Origin: Daucus carota subsp. sativus
Taxonomy: Eukaryota > Streptophyta > Magnoliopsida > Apiales > Apiaceae
Length of the DNA: 64,000 nucleotides
Direction: 5' to 3'
NCBI RefSeq assembly: GCF_001625215.2
Contig: NC_030381.2
Location: 34,904,689 to 34,968,688 of the forward strand
Part shown: piece by piece, positions 34,698 to 48,393 of the stretch
Position numbering within the stretch: the first letter of the stretch is position 1
Layout: the number at the start of each line of letters is the position of its first letter
The notes under the pieces: model-generated
Databases searched by the model: none
Seen by the model: the letters and a program-made list of their open reading frames with translations, nothing else
What the model was told of the DNA's origin: nothing
Position numbers and translations under genes: made by a program

Positions 34698-36570
34698 AGT
34701 TCAATTACCAAAAACTAATTTTTAAACAAAACAACGACAACCTATACGTACAGATAATTGTATGTATAGAAGATGAAGAAGAAAGAGGGAAGAGAAAATG
34801 TATTCAATTGCCTGTTATTTCCTCTTCCTCTCTCTTCTGGAAAAAGAGGGATGAATCTCTCTACTTTCCTAAATTTATATAAGGAAACTGAAAAAAGATT
34901 GAAGATTAAAATGGAAATCTCGAGATTTAAACTGTGCTAATATGTTTTAATGGCTTGTGGTAGAGCTGGTTGTAAATGATAAGGAATTAGAGGAGAGGGT
35001 ATATTTATACATAAATAGCACATAAACCAAACTCATAACAACCAATCAAAATTGGAAGATTAATTCTTAGGTTCATTTTTAAATCTCGATTTTTAAGACT
35101 TAGATTAGTTAATTAGTTTGTATTAAGTGGAAGAGTTTTGTATAGAAGGGTGGACATCTGACTAAAAATTTATACTACTATATTTCTTATTTCTTAATTT
35201 GAATATCATATGTAAGAAAAGAAAAACAGGGAGTGAAAAAATAGGAAAGGGTGGCAACCGTTGTTTCAAACTCTTTCTTCCCCTGAACTTTATCATTCAA
35301 TAATCAACATTATCTCCCTCTGTTTGGTAGCTGAGGAATCTGATTCTGCATGCTTGTTGCATCTCTTCCAAACAACCAAAGGGAGATCCGTTGGTCTTGA
35401 ATCTATGTATGACTATCGAACCTGTCAACATTAATCCTGATTAGTATTTTTTCGCAATTATGGTTTTATTTGTGAACATCATGATCTCTCTGACATCTAT
35501 GTTTAATTTGCTTCTGGCATTGTTTAGCCTTTGCTGCATGCATTTTAATTTCTTGTTTCTGCTATAAAAAATCCATTTTTCCAGATTTTTGCCTGTTGAA
35601 AAACACAAGCATTGCATACATATTAAGCCCCTGTCTTTTAACAACCCATGTTCAGTTTTAGGAAGGAAAGATATATAATTTGTCCTATTTTGTAGGTTAG
35701 TATACATAACTTGCAGAGAGTGCCCTGCATTACAATGAAAGCTCAATCCAGTTAATTTCGAGTCTTCATATTTAGTTTATTCATTTCCATCACAAACTTG
35801 TCATGAGAATCTGAAGTCTCACGCATTTCTCATTATTGATCATGTTTACAATTTCATATAATTTCTTCTCCCTTGACACTTTCTAACCAAATGAAGCTTC
35901 TAAGCTTTTGGGAGACTTTAGGTGTAGTTCGACTTTGTTTTCTGTGTTCAGGAAACAACACCATCATGTTTTCTGTTTTCCGTTTTTAAACACTGTTTTC
36001 TAGTTCTATATTTTCAGAAAATTGTTTTTCTAAAAGGACTAAACACCACATCAGATTTATATGTTTTTTAGAAAATAAAATAGTTTTTTCGTTATGAAGC
36101 CAAACGACCACTTAATTGCTTTGCATGATTTACTCAATATTGCCTCAGATTGGCTCCTAGTGATCCACCCTTAATTTCAAAAATAAGTTTCTAGTGAGAG
36201 GCTCATTCTCTCATTAACGCATAAGCATGATTTGTATTCACTCCGTGTCCTAAGAGCTCGAGGCTTTAAGTGAGTTGGTAACTTAACTATACCTAGCAAT
36301 CATGAGGTTTCATGTGGAAAAAAAAATAGTAACCATCTTGCCCCACCATTTTTTGGAAACCACATGCTGCAGGAAGAGAAGATGTCCACTCGTCTCTGAA
36401 TTCTTTCTGTGTATGTAGATACTAATTTCATCTCCATATGTACAAACTATACAAGATGTGTTATGTGTATGTGTAGAAGATTATATTTGTTAATTTTTAC
36501 TACTGTAATTAGTTTTGACCAGTTAAAATGACGAAACTTGCTATATCTTGCCAGTGATAGTCCTTGTAAT
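34698..36570. other. Divergent intergenic region upstream of PNRC-like gene and kinase
   Basis: The first ~200 bases contain CT-rich leader sequence of the minus-strand gene. A Harbinger-type MITE lies at 35921-36111. A 5' non-coding exon of the kinase probably lies here, because 36554 looks like a splice acceptor (TTGCCAG), but its donor was not fixed. Confidence 0.5.
35921..36111. mobile_element. Tourist/PIF-Harbinger-type MITE
   Basis: The left end GGTGTAGTTCGACTTTG and the inverted right end GTGGTCGTTTGGCTTC are imperfect terminal repeats, with TTA on both sides (35918-35920, 36112-36114). It is 191 bp and non-coding. Confidence 0.7.
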
Positions 36571-39478
36571 ATGGGTGAAGGAGTCCTTACAGATGGGGAC
36601 ATTATTGTGGTTGGAAACAAAATCATATTTTCCGCATCATCCATCTCACTTTCTCCTGAAGGTAAAATCTTTCTTCCACAAACTGTGAATATTTTTCCAG
36701 TTTAGTAATATATTCTCAATTTTTTGTCCCGTCGAAGAACTTATGTATCTTATATTACATTTATTCAGAATTAGGTATTAAGGAGGATGAGGAGGATAGC
36801 ATAGGTGAATCGCCTGAAATTGAATCAGAAGATGCAACAGAATCCTCCAATGACAGCACTCCGACCCATCATAAACATGGTTCCCAGTTGCGAGGTCTAC
36901 ACTTTCTTACTAGATTAAAAAAAGGACCAGTCAAGGGTATACATCACCTCCAAAATAATATTCATAAACCCAATATACATAAACCTAATATACACAAACC
37001 TAACATACATAAACCTAATATGCACAACATACATAAACCCAATATTCCTAAACCAAGTATACCTAGCATCAAGAAGCTCTCCAAAAAGAAAAGCAGACAT
37101 TTGAGGAACAGTGTGCCTGAATTACCTTCCACAATGGACTCTGAGTTTTACTGTTTTGAGTCTTCCTGGTTGAATTTTTCGCTTTCTGATATCAAGAATG
37201 CGACCAATGATTTTAATCGTGGTTAGTGTACCTTGCAGGCATCAAACTATTATGCAATTCAGTTTTGTTTTTGTCATAATAATAGTATAATACACTGACA
37301 TACTTTATAGCTGATATACTTGATGGATACCAGTCTTGCAGAGGAAAATTATCTTAATATAAAGTAATAAACTTTATTTAATTTTTAATTTGTTTATATT
37401 CAGATAATTTAATTGGAGAGGGAGGTTATTCTGAAGTTTTCAAAGGAGTTCTGGAAGATGGGACACTTGTAGCTATAAAAAGGCTGATCAGGGGATCAGT
37501 CGAAGAGATGACTACAGATTTTTTGTCCGAGCTTGGGATTTTAGTCCATGTTGATCATCCTAATATTTCCAATGTTATTGGTTACGGAGTTGAGGGTGGA
37601 ATGCACCTTGTTCTTCCTCTATCGCCTCATGGGAGCTTAGCCTCACTATTGACTGGTCTGTTCCCTGGTCCAGTTCTGTAAATTTATATTATTCTGAATT
37701 TTTATAAACCATGTTATAGGCTTGTTACCTCTTTCTAATGTTATCAGGTGATAAGGAGAAACTAAAGTGGGATTCTAGGTTCAACATCGCTTTAGGCATT
37801 GCATCAGGTCTTTCATATCTTCATGAGGGTTGTCAGCGACGAATTATTCATAGAGATATAAAGGCTGCCAATGTTTTGCTCACTGAAGATTTTGAGCCCC
37901 AGGTAAGCTCAAAATATGAAAAAGACCAACTTAGAACTAGAGAAGCTCAAAATACTAATAGAAGATTTCTACAACTGCAAGGCAAACTAAAATTACAAGA
38001 TTTTAGTGATGTGTTGTTATGTTACTAACTCGCCGTCCTCCGTAAAATGAGTGGTTTACACATGCTGTTACAGTTGCCTAAATAAAATTGCTGCAAGATT
38101 CCTATATCATACCCAGTTAAGATTTGAAAGTTTTAAACTCACTTTTTATGTCAAACTTTAACTTTTTTAATTGCATGTAGATATCTGATTTTGGGCTAGC
38201 GAAGTGGCTCCCAGATGAATGGTCACACATTACCACCTCACAATATGAAGGCACATTTGGGTGAGTAAGAGATACTTAATCTTGTCCTTCCTAAAATATA
38301 AGCGATACTTTATCTTATCTTTCCTAAAATATTTAAGAGTTTAGGTAACCCAGGTATTTAATTTGTACTTGACATTCGATTGTGGCAGCTATCTTCCTCC
38401 TGAGTTTTTCTTGAATGGGGTAGTAGATGAAAAAACTGATGTTTATGCTTATGGGGTACTTGTTTTGGAGCTTATAACTGGACGCCCTGCACTGGATAAG
38501 TCTCAAAAAAGTCTTGTGATGTGGGTATGTTGGATACTTCTATCTGTCTATCTTCAATTACAATACTGCAGAGTTAGTTTATACATGATAAACACCCGAA
38601 GTTACATCGAATTTTAAAAAAATAATTGTGTATTAATGTCTTGTAGGCTAAACCTTTCATCACAAATGAAAGTGTTGAAGATCTAGTTGATCCGTTGCTT
38701 GGCAGTGTCTATGATAAAGAGCAGTTGAGTAGTCTGATTTCAGTTATTTCAATGTGCATAGAGGAGTCACCAACTGAAAGGCCTCGAATGAGCCAGGTAT
38801 GTTTTCTGTTTAAAGATATCAATTGATATTAAACTATAAATTTATTATGGACTTTACCTAAAGAGTGTTGTGCAAGGAGAGTTCGAATAATTTAAAGAGA
38901 AGGTAGTAGTTGGTTGTTTTTTTTCATTGTAGTTTCTAGCGAAGAGTTCCTAATTAACAAAGACTGCATGGAAACAGTTCTTAGGGATTTTTAGTATCTG
39001 CACTCCAATTTTTGCCTTTAAAACAGAATTGGTTCGAGCCTGTATAGCATATAATGATGTTGAGAAAAAGGTGAAATAAAATGAATATCAAGTACTAATG
39101 ACTCGGGTATTCAACCCTTAGATGCTACTTGTACAAGGTAGCATTGATTTTAAATTGATAGTTTGACATGCTGCATAATATAACCTATAAGAAAAACTCT
39201 TTTTCTATTTTTATATTCTGATGTACTGTTGTAGATGTATAACAATCAGAATTTCTTGACTTAGAACTTAGAAGTAGGGGGGATATTAGAACTATGAACG
39301 ATTGAAGTTCACTGAATATTTTATTTATGATATTGTACTCCAGGTGGTTAAAATCTTGAATGAAGGTAAAGGAGGGCTCAGTAGATGGAAAAAGTTTCAG
39401 AAGATACCTGCATTAAGACGAGGAAGTTCAGTGGATGTTTCTGCTGAAGACGATATTGACTCTAGTGTACATGATTAA
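36571..39478 (+). CDS. Receptor-like cytoplasmic kinase, RLCK-VI type
   Basis: Exons 36571-36661, 36769-37221, 37404-37655, 37748-37902, 38181-38260, 38389-38524, 38647-38796 and 39344-39478, all GT-AG and in phase, give 483 residues. The kinase domain has the glycine loop [11 protein letters not shown] at 186-196, catalytic Lys207 (VAIK), HRD at 300-302 within [14 protein letters not shown] at 320-322 and PPE after an intact activation segment, so it should be active on Ser/Thr. There is no signal peptide or transmembrane segment, hence cytoplasmic; related kinases (RBK1/2) bind ROP GTPases. The N-terminus is acidic, then a basic HKP-repeat linker occupies about residues 94-130. The start is uncertain: the frame remains open upstream to an acceptor at 36554, so an earlier coding exon is possible. 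Confidence 0.92.
36957..37062 (+). repeat. 15-bp coding minisatellite (NIHKP repeats)
   Basis: Repeats of about AAACCTAATATACAT encode consecutive [10 protein letters not shown] units within exon 2 of the kinase. Confidence 0.92.
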
Positions 39479-40966
39479 GTAATGTAAGCTCAACACAACT
39501 GGTTGCGTCATAGATCTGGGGTCTGTACTTGGTGAGAACTGCTGCCAAAACTTGATCATAATTTTAGAGGACGAGCTGAAATGGATGGACGGAAAAATGT
39601 GAAGTACCAGAAAACTGCAATACTGGCCAGCCCAATCAACAAAAAGTCACTAGTTTTACATGCCCAAGTGCTTTACTGATGAAGACCAGATTACCAATCC
39701 TTGCTCATATGTATTTTATATATGAAGGAAGGTGGTACCATGAGCAAATTGTATAATACTTCTATGGAAAACGAGAGTAACTCCATCTTTTTCCTAGGAA
39801 GCAGAAATATGGATGTGGCTATGATGGAAATTGGTCTCAATCCTTTTCTTTGCCTGCTTAGTTCTCAGCCTCCGGATAGACAAAGGCTTGATACAGCTTT
39901 GTTCTTTCGGGTCTATGACTTCTCTGGTCTTTTTTTAGATATTTTTGAAACAATCAGTGAGTGGAGCAGTTGTTTTCTTTTAATCTCTTTCCTGGATTAA
40001 AAAAATCGGGAATCAGACGTAATCAGTTAATATACCGATTTCACTTAATCATAAATCAGGGATTAATTAATCGAACCGAAGTCAGATGTATTTTAATATT
40101 AAAATATTATTTAATGTTTAGTTATTATTATATTAGTTATTTATTAACAAATATATATTTACTATATCATAACTAACATAATTGTTCATACTATAAAACT
40201 CTGTTCTAAAAGTCGCTGATTAATCACGATTAATCACCGATTAATCCCTGTTCCGTAGCTCGTCGAACTGATTAAATCTCCGATCAATTCAATTAATCCC
40301 CGATTAATCCTTGTTCCGTGACTTCATCGATTAAGTCCGATTCCCGCTTTTCACAACACTGCAGTATAAAGTAATATAGTATTTTATGACAACAAAATTA
40401 ATATAGTATTTTAATAAATTATTAAATATATTTTGATTAAGAAAAATTTATAACGATTGATCGAATTTCAAAATTAAATTGATTGGTTACAAAAAATTAT
40501 TCGAAACTAATCGATTAGATTGGTAATTTTCAGAACACTGCTTTCTAGTAAAAACAAGAAACATCTCTTCTCCGTAATAAGATGGAGGGAGGTGTAGGCA
40601 TATGTTCAAATTTATGTAATCAGAACATCACCAGATAAAAAAAAACAGTTTATAATAATTAAGGTCATTAAAGTGGCTTCGATATATCAAGCTGGTCATC
40701 GAATTCAAAACGATTTCAAATCAGTCACTCAAGTCAGTTACACATACGTTAAAATATGAGTTCAAGCAAAAAAACATCTAATATACTTTCACACATTTTT
40801 AATATGTTATGTTTCGCTGAAATGAATGATATTCATGATGAGTTGTATTCATACATTTCATTTATTCCTCCATTTTATTAAGAGAAATGTTACATATCCC
40901 AAAATTCTCCTCCAAATGCCATCAATACATAAATGACAGCTTTCTTAATAATAATATGATACCCAA

Positions 40967-41010
<44 letters not shown>

Positions 41011-41156
41011 AGAAATTTATCTAGAGTATCTAACAGTATTGATACACTCAAATCCAGTAATTAAAGGCCCAGTGACGTGACAAAAACATGTGCAGAAAAT
41101 ATCATAGTGGCTAAAAAAGTAATGTAGAGAAAGTTATCTACTGTAAGTAACAAATA
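39479..41156. other. Intergenic between kinase and transporter cluster, part 1
   Basis: The kinase 3'UTR probably covers the first few hundred bases. At 40005-40345 many copies of GATTAATC/CGATTAA in both orientations mark a degraded inverted-repeat element, with ends that could be CAGTGTTGTGAAAAGC (complement near 40360). A TA microsatellite is at 40969-41008. No gene seen. Confidence 0.5.
40969..41008. repeat. (TA)20 microsatellite
   Basis: Pure TA run. Confidence 0.97.
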
Positions 41157-41415
41157 CTCCCTCCGTCCCAAAATAGTTGTCACATTTGGTTTTGTGCCGG
41201 TCAAATTGACTAAAATTTGACTGAAAAATATATTAATATTTTATCAATTGACAAAATAAAAAAAATATATCAACGGAAATAGCTTTTAATCTATTTTAAG
41301 ATGTAATTTTCAGTATTTTAAAATAATGAGCGAGTGGCTTATAATTCTTGGTCAAAACTTAGTCAATTTGACCAACAAAAATAGAAATGTGACAACTAAA
41401 ATTTGACGGAGGGAG
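41157..41415. mobile_element. Stowaway-type MITE
   Basis: CTCCCTCCGTCCCAAAATAG at the left and its inverted complement ending TGACGGAGGGAG at the right; TA at 41155-41156 and 41416-41417. The element is 259 bp with long matching subterminal arms (TTGTCACATTT / AAATGTGACAA). Confidence 0.95.
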
Positions 41416-41448
41416 TAGTAAACCATTAGCAAGTTAACAAGTCACTAA

Positions 41449-42230
41449 GTGCTTGTTTGGTTGCATTGGGGAATTAACTTACCTAAGAAAGTTATACTTC
41501 CCTTCCACTGAAACATCCTGGGAAGTCCAGCAAACTTGTTTGGTTGAAAGAAAGAGAATTTTGTACTTCCTCCATGATATTGTTTAACTAAATTGAAAAT
41601 TTATTGCTTAATACATTTTAAATAATTACTGTAACTTTTTATTTATCACAAAAATAAATTGAATAATATTTTCTCTATATTCCTTTTTTTTTTCATTATA
41701 ATATTGTTCTACGATTTATTTTATATGAAAATTCATATATAAAATTATTAAACTAAAAGAACATATTCAATATTTTTATAGGGTGAAGAAGTATAATTCA
41801 ACAAAAATATTCTCAGTTAAACATAATAATAATAAAAAATTAAATCTAGTTAACTAACTATTATTATTATTATGCATACACATAATAATTTATTAGGATA
41901 AAATAAATAATAATAATAATTTATTAGGATATAATAATAAATATAATAGTTAAAAATTAAGTAATTATAATTATTTAATATATTATTTTATTATTTTGAT
42001 ATAGGTTATGTATTTTTACTTGTATATTACATATAAATAAAATCTAAATTGATCCAGGAAGTGTGACTTACCAAGGGGGAGTGGGTAAGTTACTTCCTGT
42101 ATAATGTAGGTATTAGAACTTCCAGGTGAATTATATTTCACATGTATTTGGTAAACCAAACAACTGGGTAGGTCATCACTTCCCAGGTACTTTGAATAGC
42201 CGGATAAATTCCTGTCAACCAAACGACCTT
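41449..42230. mobile_element. PIF/Harbinger-like non-autonomous element
   Basis: The left end GTGCTTGTTTGGTTG and the inverted right end AAGGTCGTTTGGTTG match at 11-12 of 15 bases. TAA flanks both ends (41446-41448, 42231-42233). It is 782 bp with an AT-rich, TAATAATAA-rich interior and no ORF. Confidence 0.75.
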
Positions 42231-42479
42231 TAATAGAATAGTTACACTGATGGAAATGCCAGGGTACCAAAGATTAGTAGCATTCGGATTTCTTGTTCAC
42301 AATTAACAGTTTTCGCTCAGACAGTTGATACATGACAGTTGCTTAAGCCTTAAGGTCTAAAAATCTAGACTCTCTCTAACTATACTTCCGCTACATTACA
42401 AAGAAAATAACATGTGAATAGATGCACTCGCTGAGTGAATCTACTTCATTAAGAATTTAGATTATGGAACATATAATTT

Positions 42480-45400
42480 TCACTTGAGCTGAGAGTTGAT
42501 TGAAGCCTGAATTTCCTCCAGTGTTTTCCCTTTTGTTTCCGGTACTACCTTGGCCACAAACAGTACTGTAAGAGCACAGGATCCGGAGAAAACAAAAAAA
42601 GTACCTGGAAAAATAAGGTATCAGTTAAACACTGTTTTTATGTGTAAAGAGCATCTTTCAACTGATTTATGGGCTTCAAATGACTTCTTTTACCAGGGCA
42701 ACTCCAGCTCATTAGAAAATTAAAAGTGTATGACACAGCCCAGGCACCAAGCCAGTTAGTAAGCACCGCCAGGCTACCAGCCAGACCCTTTATGTGTAAT
42801 GGGAATATCTGCAACATATCAAAAATATCCGGAAACTTAAAAAACAAAGAACTTCCTAATATTTGCAACTGAAATAGATCTAGGAATCCTTATCAAAGTG
42901 GATGTTAGATATAAGATGATTTTACCTCTGACATTATCACCCAAGGGACTGGTCCCAATCCGATTGAATATGATGCTATGTAAGTCTGATAATGTTAACA
43001 GATGAGTTCAAAATAAATACTGTTGTAGACATGAATTCCTGAACAGAAACTGAATGTAACAAAACAAAATAAACTGAGCCCTGTAAGATTTATGACTATA
43101 CCAGAACACCAGAGACTGCTAGAATAGGTACCCACTGAAGCAACAATTGTTGACCCTATTCACCACGATTGAAAAAGAAAAATCAAAGTCAAAAAGGATT
43201 CAATCACGCAGAAGCACAAAACGTGAAAAACACTCTAATCATACGTGAGTAATAAACAGTTTAAAGTTGTCGTTCCTTTAATATACCTCCAGAAGGAAAG
43301 CAGTTCCAGTTAGCAAACAACCAAGGAATGTCCCTGTTGCCGATACCAAAAGAAGTGGTCTTCTTCCAGATTTGTCCATTAGTACTGCTCCGATTATAGT
43401 TACCGGAACCTGTGAACGATTTTCGTGTGATGAAGCAAGAAGATTGGATTAAGAACATAGACTCTCCTTTAGCCACATCGAACTATATAACCTCTGATTC
43501 TATTCACTTAATCTTATAACTACAAAAACTTGCTACTGCTATGAACCTGAATTAATGCATACGCTAAAGTTCCAACATTGCCAGTAATACCTGCATGTAA
43601 CAAATTTATCTCTATTAGAAGGGATCCAGATTATATAAGCGCGTGACGTTTCAGAAAACATTTAGAACTCGTCCTCACCAGCTGCTACAAAGGTCTGACT
43701 AGCATAAAAACTTATTCCATTTATTCCTCCAATTTGCTGAAATAGCATCAACCCAACAGCAATCTGAACAACATTAACATTTAGGACGTTGTACAAAATA
43801 CATAACCTTCATCGTCTGAACAAACATTTGAACTGAAATACTAAAAACGATTACTTACTATCACAGAACGTATGTATTTGGCCTCAAGCAGGTCAGTCAA
43901 TTTAGCTTTAGAGAGTTTTCTCAAGCTTTGAACACTAATCTATTCATTTATAAGAATATATCAGGATCAGTTAGCTCATAAGCAAGTGCACCCACCGATG
44001 GGAATATGTATTTAAAGATCAATGAAATTACTTGAATTTCATCAGCTTCAGCAGTAATTTCAGCATTTTTGCCACGAAGTCTACGCAGTGAGACCTCAGA
44101 TTCTTTCTCCAGCCCAACTTTTGCCTGTCAATATTTTTAGTTAAAGCTCAGTAGGTTTTCATATATGAAATAATGATATGAAATTTTGTTGCATGTTTTG
44201 CAATCCTCACCAGCCATCTAGGGGATTCCGGAATAAAGAATAAACCCACGAGCAGGGCAAAGCAAGGCGCAACCCCTGCATAAAAAAATTAACAAACTAG
44301 TTTTCATCTGTTGACCATGAGAGCAATTTTTGTTATTTTGGCTAAATCATGAGAGAGAAAATTTTGTGTTAGTATATTTTACCTGTTAGAGCTAGGTTTC
44401 GCCATGTTATAATAGTTCCTATCACAAACGCAATTGATGAGCCAGTACAAATCATGAGCTGCAGGCATATTTGATGTCAGTTTTGAAACTCATGTAAACA
44501 AGCAAACTACTGGAAATCAGAAACCATCTATCTGACAAGACCTGATTGAGCGTAGTGAGCCCCCCACGGAGATTTGAAGGAGCTATTTCTGCTATGTAAA
44601 CTGGCACCTGAAGAAAACCAATTGGTCATAGTTAACAATTTAATGAATACTAAAGTTTGAAATCAGAAACTCAGATTTCTGAATAACAATATAATTACCA
44701 CATAAGAAATGATCCCTATGCCGTATCCTGTCAAAAATCTACCAATATCAAGTGACAGAGCTCCCTATACAAGAACAAAAGAAATATTTAGAAGCTGAAT
44801 TCTCTCAAGCCTGATTGTTTTTCATCATAGAAGATATGAATCTATGGAACATATTTAATTGAAAGCCAAACAACACCAACATACCACAGATAAGTAGATA
44901 GCAAGCCATCCTGCAATGCAGAAAGCAGCTGACATTCTCATAGCCTAAATTAATCATCAAACAGCAGAAAATCATTACTCAATCAACACTAATATGAGCA
45001 GAGATAACACATTACTTCAAAAAAAAATATTGAACTGATATGAAATTAACACTAATAAGAACACAGGACTGCAAACCCAAAATGGTCACCCCTACATAAA
45101 GCCAGGCCAGTAAATTCACAAATTTCACATACCCCTTTTCGCCCTATGAAGTCCGCAATTCTGCCACTCGTGAATGCAGCAATCATAGCTCCAATTGTTA
45201 CCAATGATCCAAACATAGAATACTACAAATTGATAACATTAAAAAATTAACAACATCAACAATAGAACAAACATTAAAAAAATCGAGTAACAAAACTTTA
45301 GCAACCTGGGCCAGTGTTAAATTTAAATCTTCCCTAATACCAGATTGAGTTGGAGCCGAGTATCCCACCTGCAAAATAATTAGCTTAAGCTAAACAAACC

Positions 45401-45744
45401 CTCCTATCCTTTTTCCTATATCATATAGTATTTTCTATTGGGATTGTAATTAGGACCTTCCTGATAAGAAAATAAGAAGAAAAAGAAAAAAAAAATGAAA
45501 TCGTCAAAAATCTTTCTCAGAAAAATAAAACCAAACAGACATCATCAAAATAAAACAAGACACAAAGATCACTTACACATGATCCAAACTCAAAAGATCC
45601 ACAGACAGCAACGAATGTACTAAACAAAACCACCCCAAGTGATCCACTACTTCCCTCTCTCCACTCAAGAAATGGCTGCTCCAAATCTCCCACCCCTTTG
45701 TTATAATCACCATTTTCAATATCTTTAACATGCTCAATTGCCAT
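42480..45744 (-). CDS. ERD6-like sugar transporter, copy 1
   Basis: Seventeen exons (minus): 45744-45577, 45368-45306, 45222-45133, 44944-44885, 44764-44699, 44607-44542, 44458-44383, 44275-44211, 44124-44032, 43939-43859, 43763-43679, 43590-43547, 43409-43287, 43155-43102, 42985-42926, 42808-42694, 42604-42480. All are GT-AG and in phase, giving 477 residues. It is a major-facilitator monosaccharide transporter with about 12 membrane segments. Signatures: [11 protein letters not shown] after TM2, PESPRW in the central loop, QQIGGING in TM7, DKSGRRP, and [11 protein letters not shown] at the C-terminus. ERD6-like proteins mostly sit in the tonoplast and export sugars from the vacuole; substrate is inferred. 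The start MAIEHV is placed at the ATG after GTGAGAAAA. Confidence 0.96.
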
Positions 45745-46223
45745 TTTTCTCACTGTATAATTATATGTGATGTGCTCAACGAGGCATAAGGAGGGAATGA
45801 GTGAAATTTAGAGTAGGGATGCTAGAAAATGGTGTATTGAGGAGTATATATAGGCATGCAGAGAGGTCTAGATGGTGGTAGATATTTTGGTATTGGACCA
45901 ATCATAGAAAAAATGGGGGGAGATATTTTCTTTATTTGTTTGGAATGGAATGAATGGGCCAAAAGGACCGTGTAAATGGTTTTAGAAATATCTGTAATAA
46001 ATGATTATGGTAAGATGATTACGTTAGGGGAAATTGATAAGACACAACAGCTGGAACCAACGGTTATCAGATTGTTATCGATTGTCAAATTTGAGGTTCT
46101 TGTGGTTTTATGTTCCATCGTAGTATTTCCGGGAACAAGTGACTCAGAAGTGACTCAGACCATTTCCGATAAATTTTTCAAATGAAATTTTAAATTTAGA
46201 AAAATATGAAAATTTAGTACTCT

Positions 46224-46776
46224 TTTTTTTTTTTGATAAAAAGGAATCAATTCATTAATTAAAAGCCATACGGCATCTACAAATATAATCGAAATTGGAC
46301 AGACGCCGAATAATATCGCTGTTGAATCCTTTCTTCTTGAAGAGGCAACTAAGCGATTTGAAGATGATTTGAATATACACACTTGTTTCCATCTGATTGG
46401 TTTTCACCTGAATGTTCTGAACAATCGACCATAGATGTGATCCCATAATAACCTTCAAACCTGAATCAAACCCATGAAAATCATGCCGATCTATAACCTC
46501 GGTCATGAAAAACATAAAAACACACCAAAACAAAACAAACCAACTCTCACAAGAAGGAGAGACTAACAAAGCCCAAATAAATTGGGAACTTATTGAATAG
46601 AAAATAAGATTTCAAAATAAGAAAGTAGAAGAAAAGAAATCGGGGCTTTCCACCGCTGGAAACCGATAGAAGCCCCTTCAAAAATATGTGATGGAGGCTA
46701 GGGTTTTGAGAGAGAGTGGGAGAAAAAGAACGGAGAGATATTTCTTCTATTTCTGTACCATTTAAAAAAATTCAGA
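46224..46776 (-). mobile_element. Short poly(A) retroposon, copy 1
   Basis: Bounded by a 16-bp target duplication GAAAATTTAGTACTCT (46208-46223 and 46777-46792). On the minus strand it ends in poly(A) (T run from about 46222). A GGGGCTTC...GAAAGCCCC inverted motif lies near its 5' end, and the 3' end reads ...AGATGCCGTATGGCTTTT...ATC(A)n. It shares these with the copy at 47505. The size and short decayed ORF suggest a SINE or 5'-truncated LINE family. Confidence 0.85.
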
Positions 46777-47504
46777 GAAAATTTAGTACTCTAATAGACT
46801 TTAGTAGTTTTTTTTTAAAATTTAAGAATCTTCTATTTCTTTTCTCTTTTTTAATAATATCTAGGTACTCCAAAATTTTTATTACTGAAAGAATTTCACT
46901 TTCCTTTCCGACAATTCAATTCTCTATCTAATATTTTTCTTTCAATAATAATAAAATATAAATAGAGAGTAAATATAAAAAAATAAATTGGAATTGTCAC
47001 GATATTCAATATATTAACTTGTTAGGAGTCATATATTATATTATTTTTTTAAAAATGATTTAGGAGCCCATTGGAGATGTTGGTGGAGCATAGCCAACCA
47101 TATTTATCTAAAAATAGTTAATACATATTATAAACAAAAATTTTGTTAAAATTACGTCGATAATTATGTTATATATCCGGTACAAACTCTTATGGTACAA
47201 ACATACAAACATGTGATTATGATAATAATATTTACGGATTAGCAGTTTTTAGCAATCACTAAAATATACTCGTGGTTAAACTATAATGATTCCGTTCAAA
47301 AATTTTTGTGATCAATATATTATTATTAAATCAATGTTCATGATCAAATACTGCATTTAATATTAGTTATTTAATTTGATTGTAGGTAATTAATGAATGC
47401 ATTAAATGCGATAATTATATGTATTAAAATTTAATATTAACTTCTAATCAAATTGCTTGTTATATTAGTTAATATCATACTTTCAATATTCTACAATAGT
47501 ATCT

Positions 47505-48112
47505 TTTTTTTTTTGAAAAAAAGAAATTAATTCAATAATGGAAAGCCATACGGCATCTATAAGAACAATCGAGTCGAACAAACATAAAACAGATCATATC
47601 GCTGTTTAATCTAGTCTTTATAAAGACACAATCATGCGATTTGTTGAAATTGATATATACATATATAGCCTTCATCAAAACTTCATCAAAACCCGTTTGA
47701 GCTATCGATCGTAACTGCAATCCCATATAAATCTTCACCTCTGAATCAATCCCTTGAAAATCTGGCAGATCTAACGTCCTGGACATTGAATCACACCAAA
47801 ACACACCAAAAAACACACTAAGCTCTCACAAAGAGAGAATAAACAAAACCCAAATAAATTGGGAACAAAACTCACCCAAAAAAAGATTTTATCAAACAAA
47901 GATACAATCTTGAAAGATAGAAATCCTTACTCGGGGAGGAGTATTATTGAAAAACAAGAGCAAAACAAAGAAAATAATTGATTTGGGGCTTTCCACCGGT
48001 GAAAACCGAGGGAAGCCCCTCACGACGGCTAGGAAAAAGGAAGAAGCTTGAGAGGTTTTTTATTAGGGTTTGGAGGAGAGGCTATCTAGGAGCACTAAAC
48101 TTTTTATCGTGT
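47505..48112 (-). mobile_element. Short poly(A) retroposon, copy 2
   Basis: Bounded by a perfect 20-bp target duplication AATATTCTACAATAGTATCT (47485-47504 and 48113-48132). It has minus-strand poly(A), the same CGGTGGAAAGCCCC and GCCGTATGGCTTTCC motifs as copy 1, and no intact ORF. Confidence 0.9.
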
Positions 48113-48393
48113 AATATTCTACAATAGTATCTGTATAATTATTAAATAATATTACTGTATAATATTTAACATACTATAACAGTATTTGTATTTTCCTAAA
48201 AAATATTGTATTATAAATCATTTTCTGTTACATTAATATATGTTCCATAACAATATGACATAGTAATTTGTATTTAAGATATTTATACATATATTCTACA
48301 GTAGTACAAGCCTACAATATGGTTGAATTATATAATTTTAGAAAGTTTCAAAAAAATCATGGTATTAAATTTAATAATATTATTGTATCTATA

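Larger units (their letters stand above)
45745..48393. other. Upstream of transporter copy 1, with retroposons
   Basis: The first ~250 bases are leader/promoter of copy 1 (a TATATATAGG-type TATA box at about 45847-45856, minus orientation). Two poly(A) retroposons are listed separately. The rest is AT-rich with no gene. Confidence 0.6.

Noticed and set aside
40005..40345. GATTAATC-rich segment as a CRISPR-like or satellite array
   Set aside because: Spacing is irregular and motifs run in both orientations; best explained as a degraded inverted-repeat transposon.
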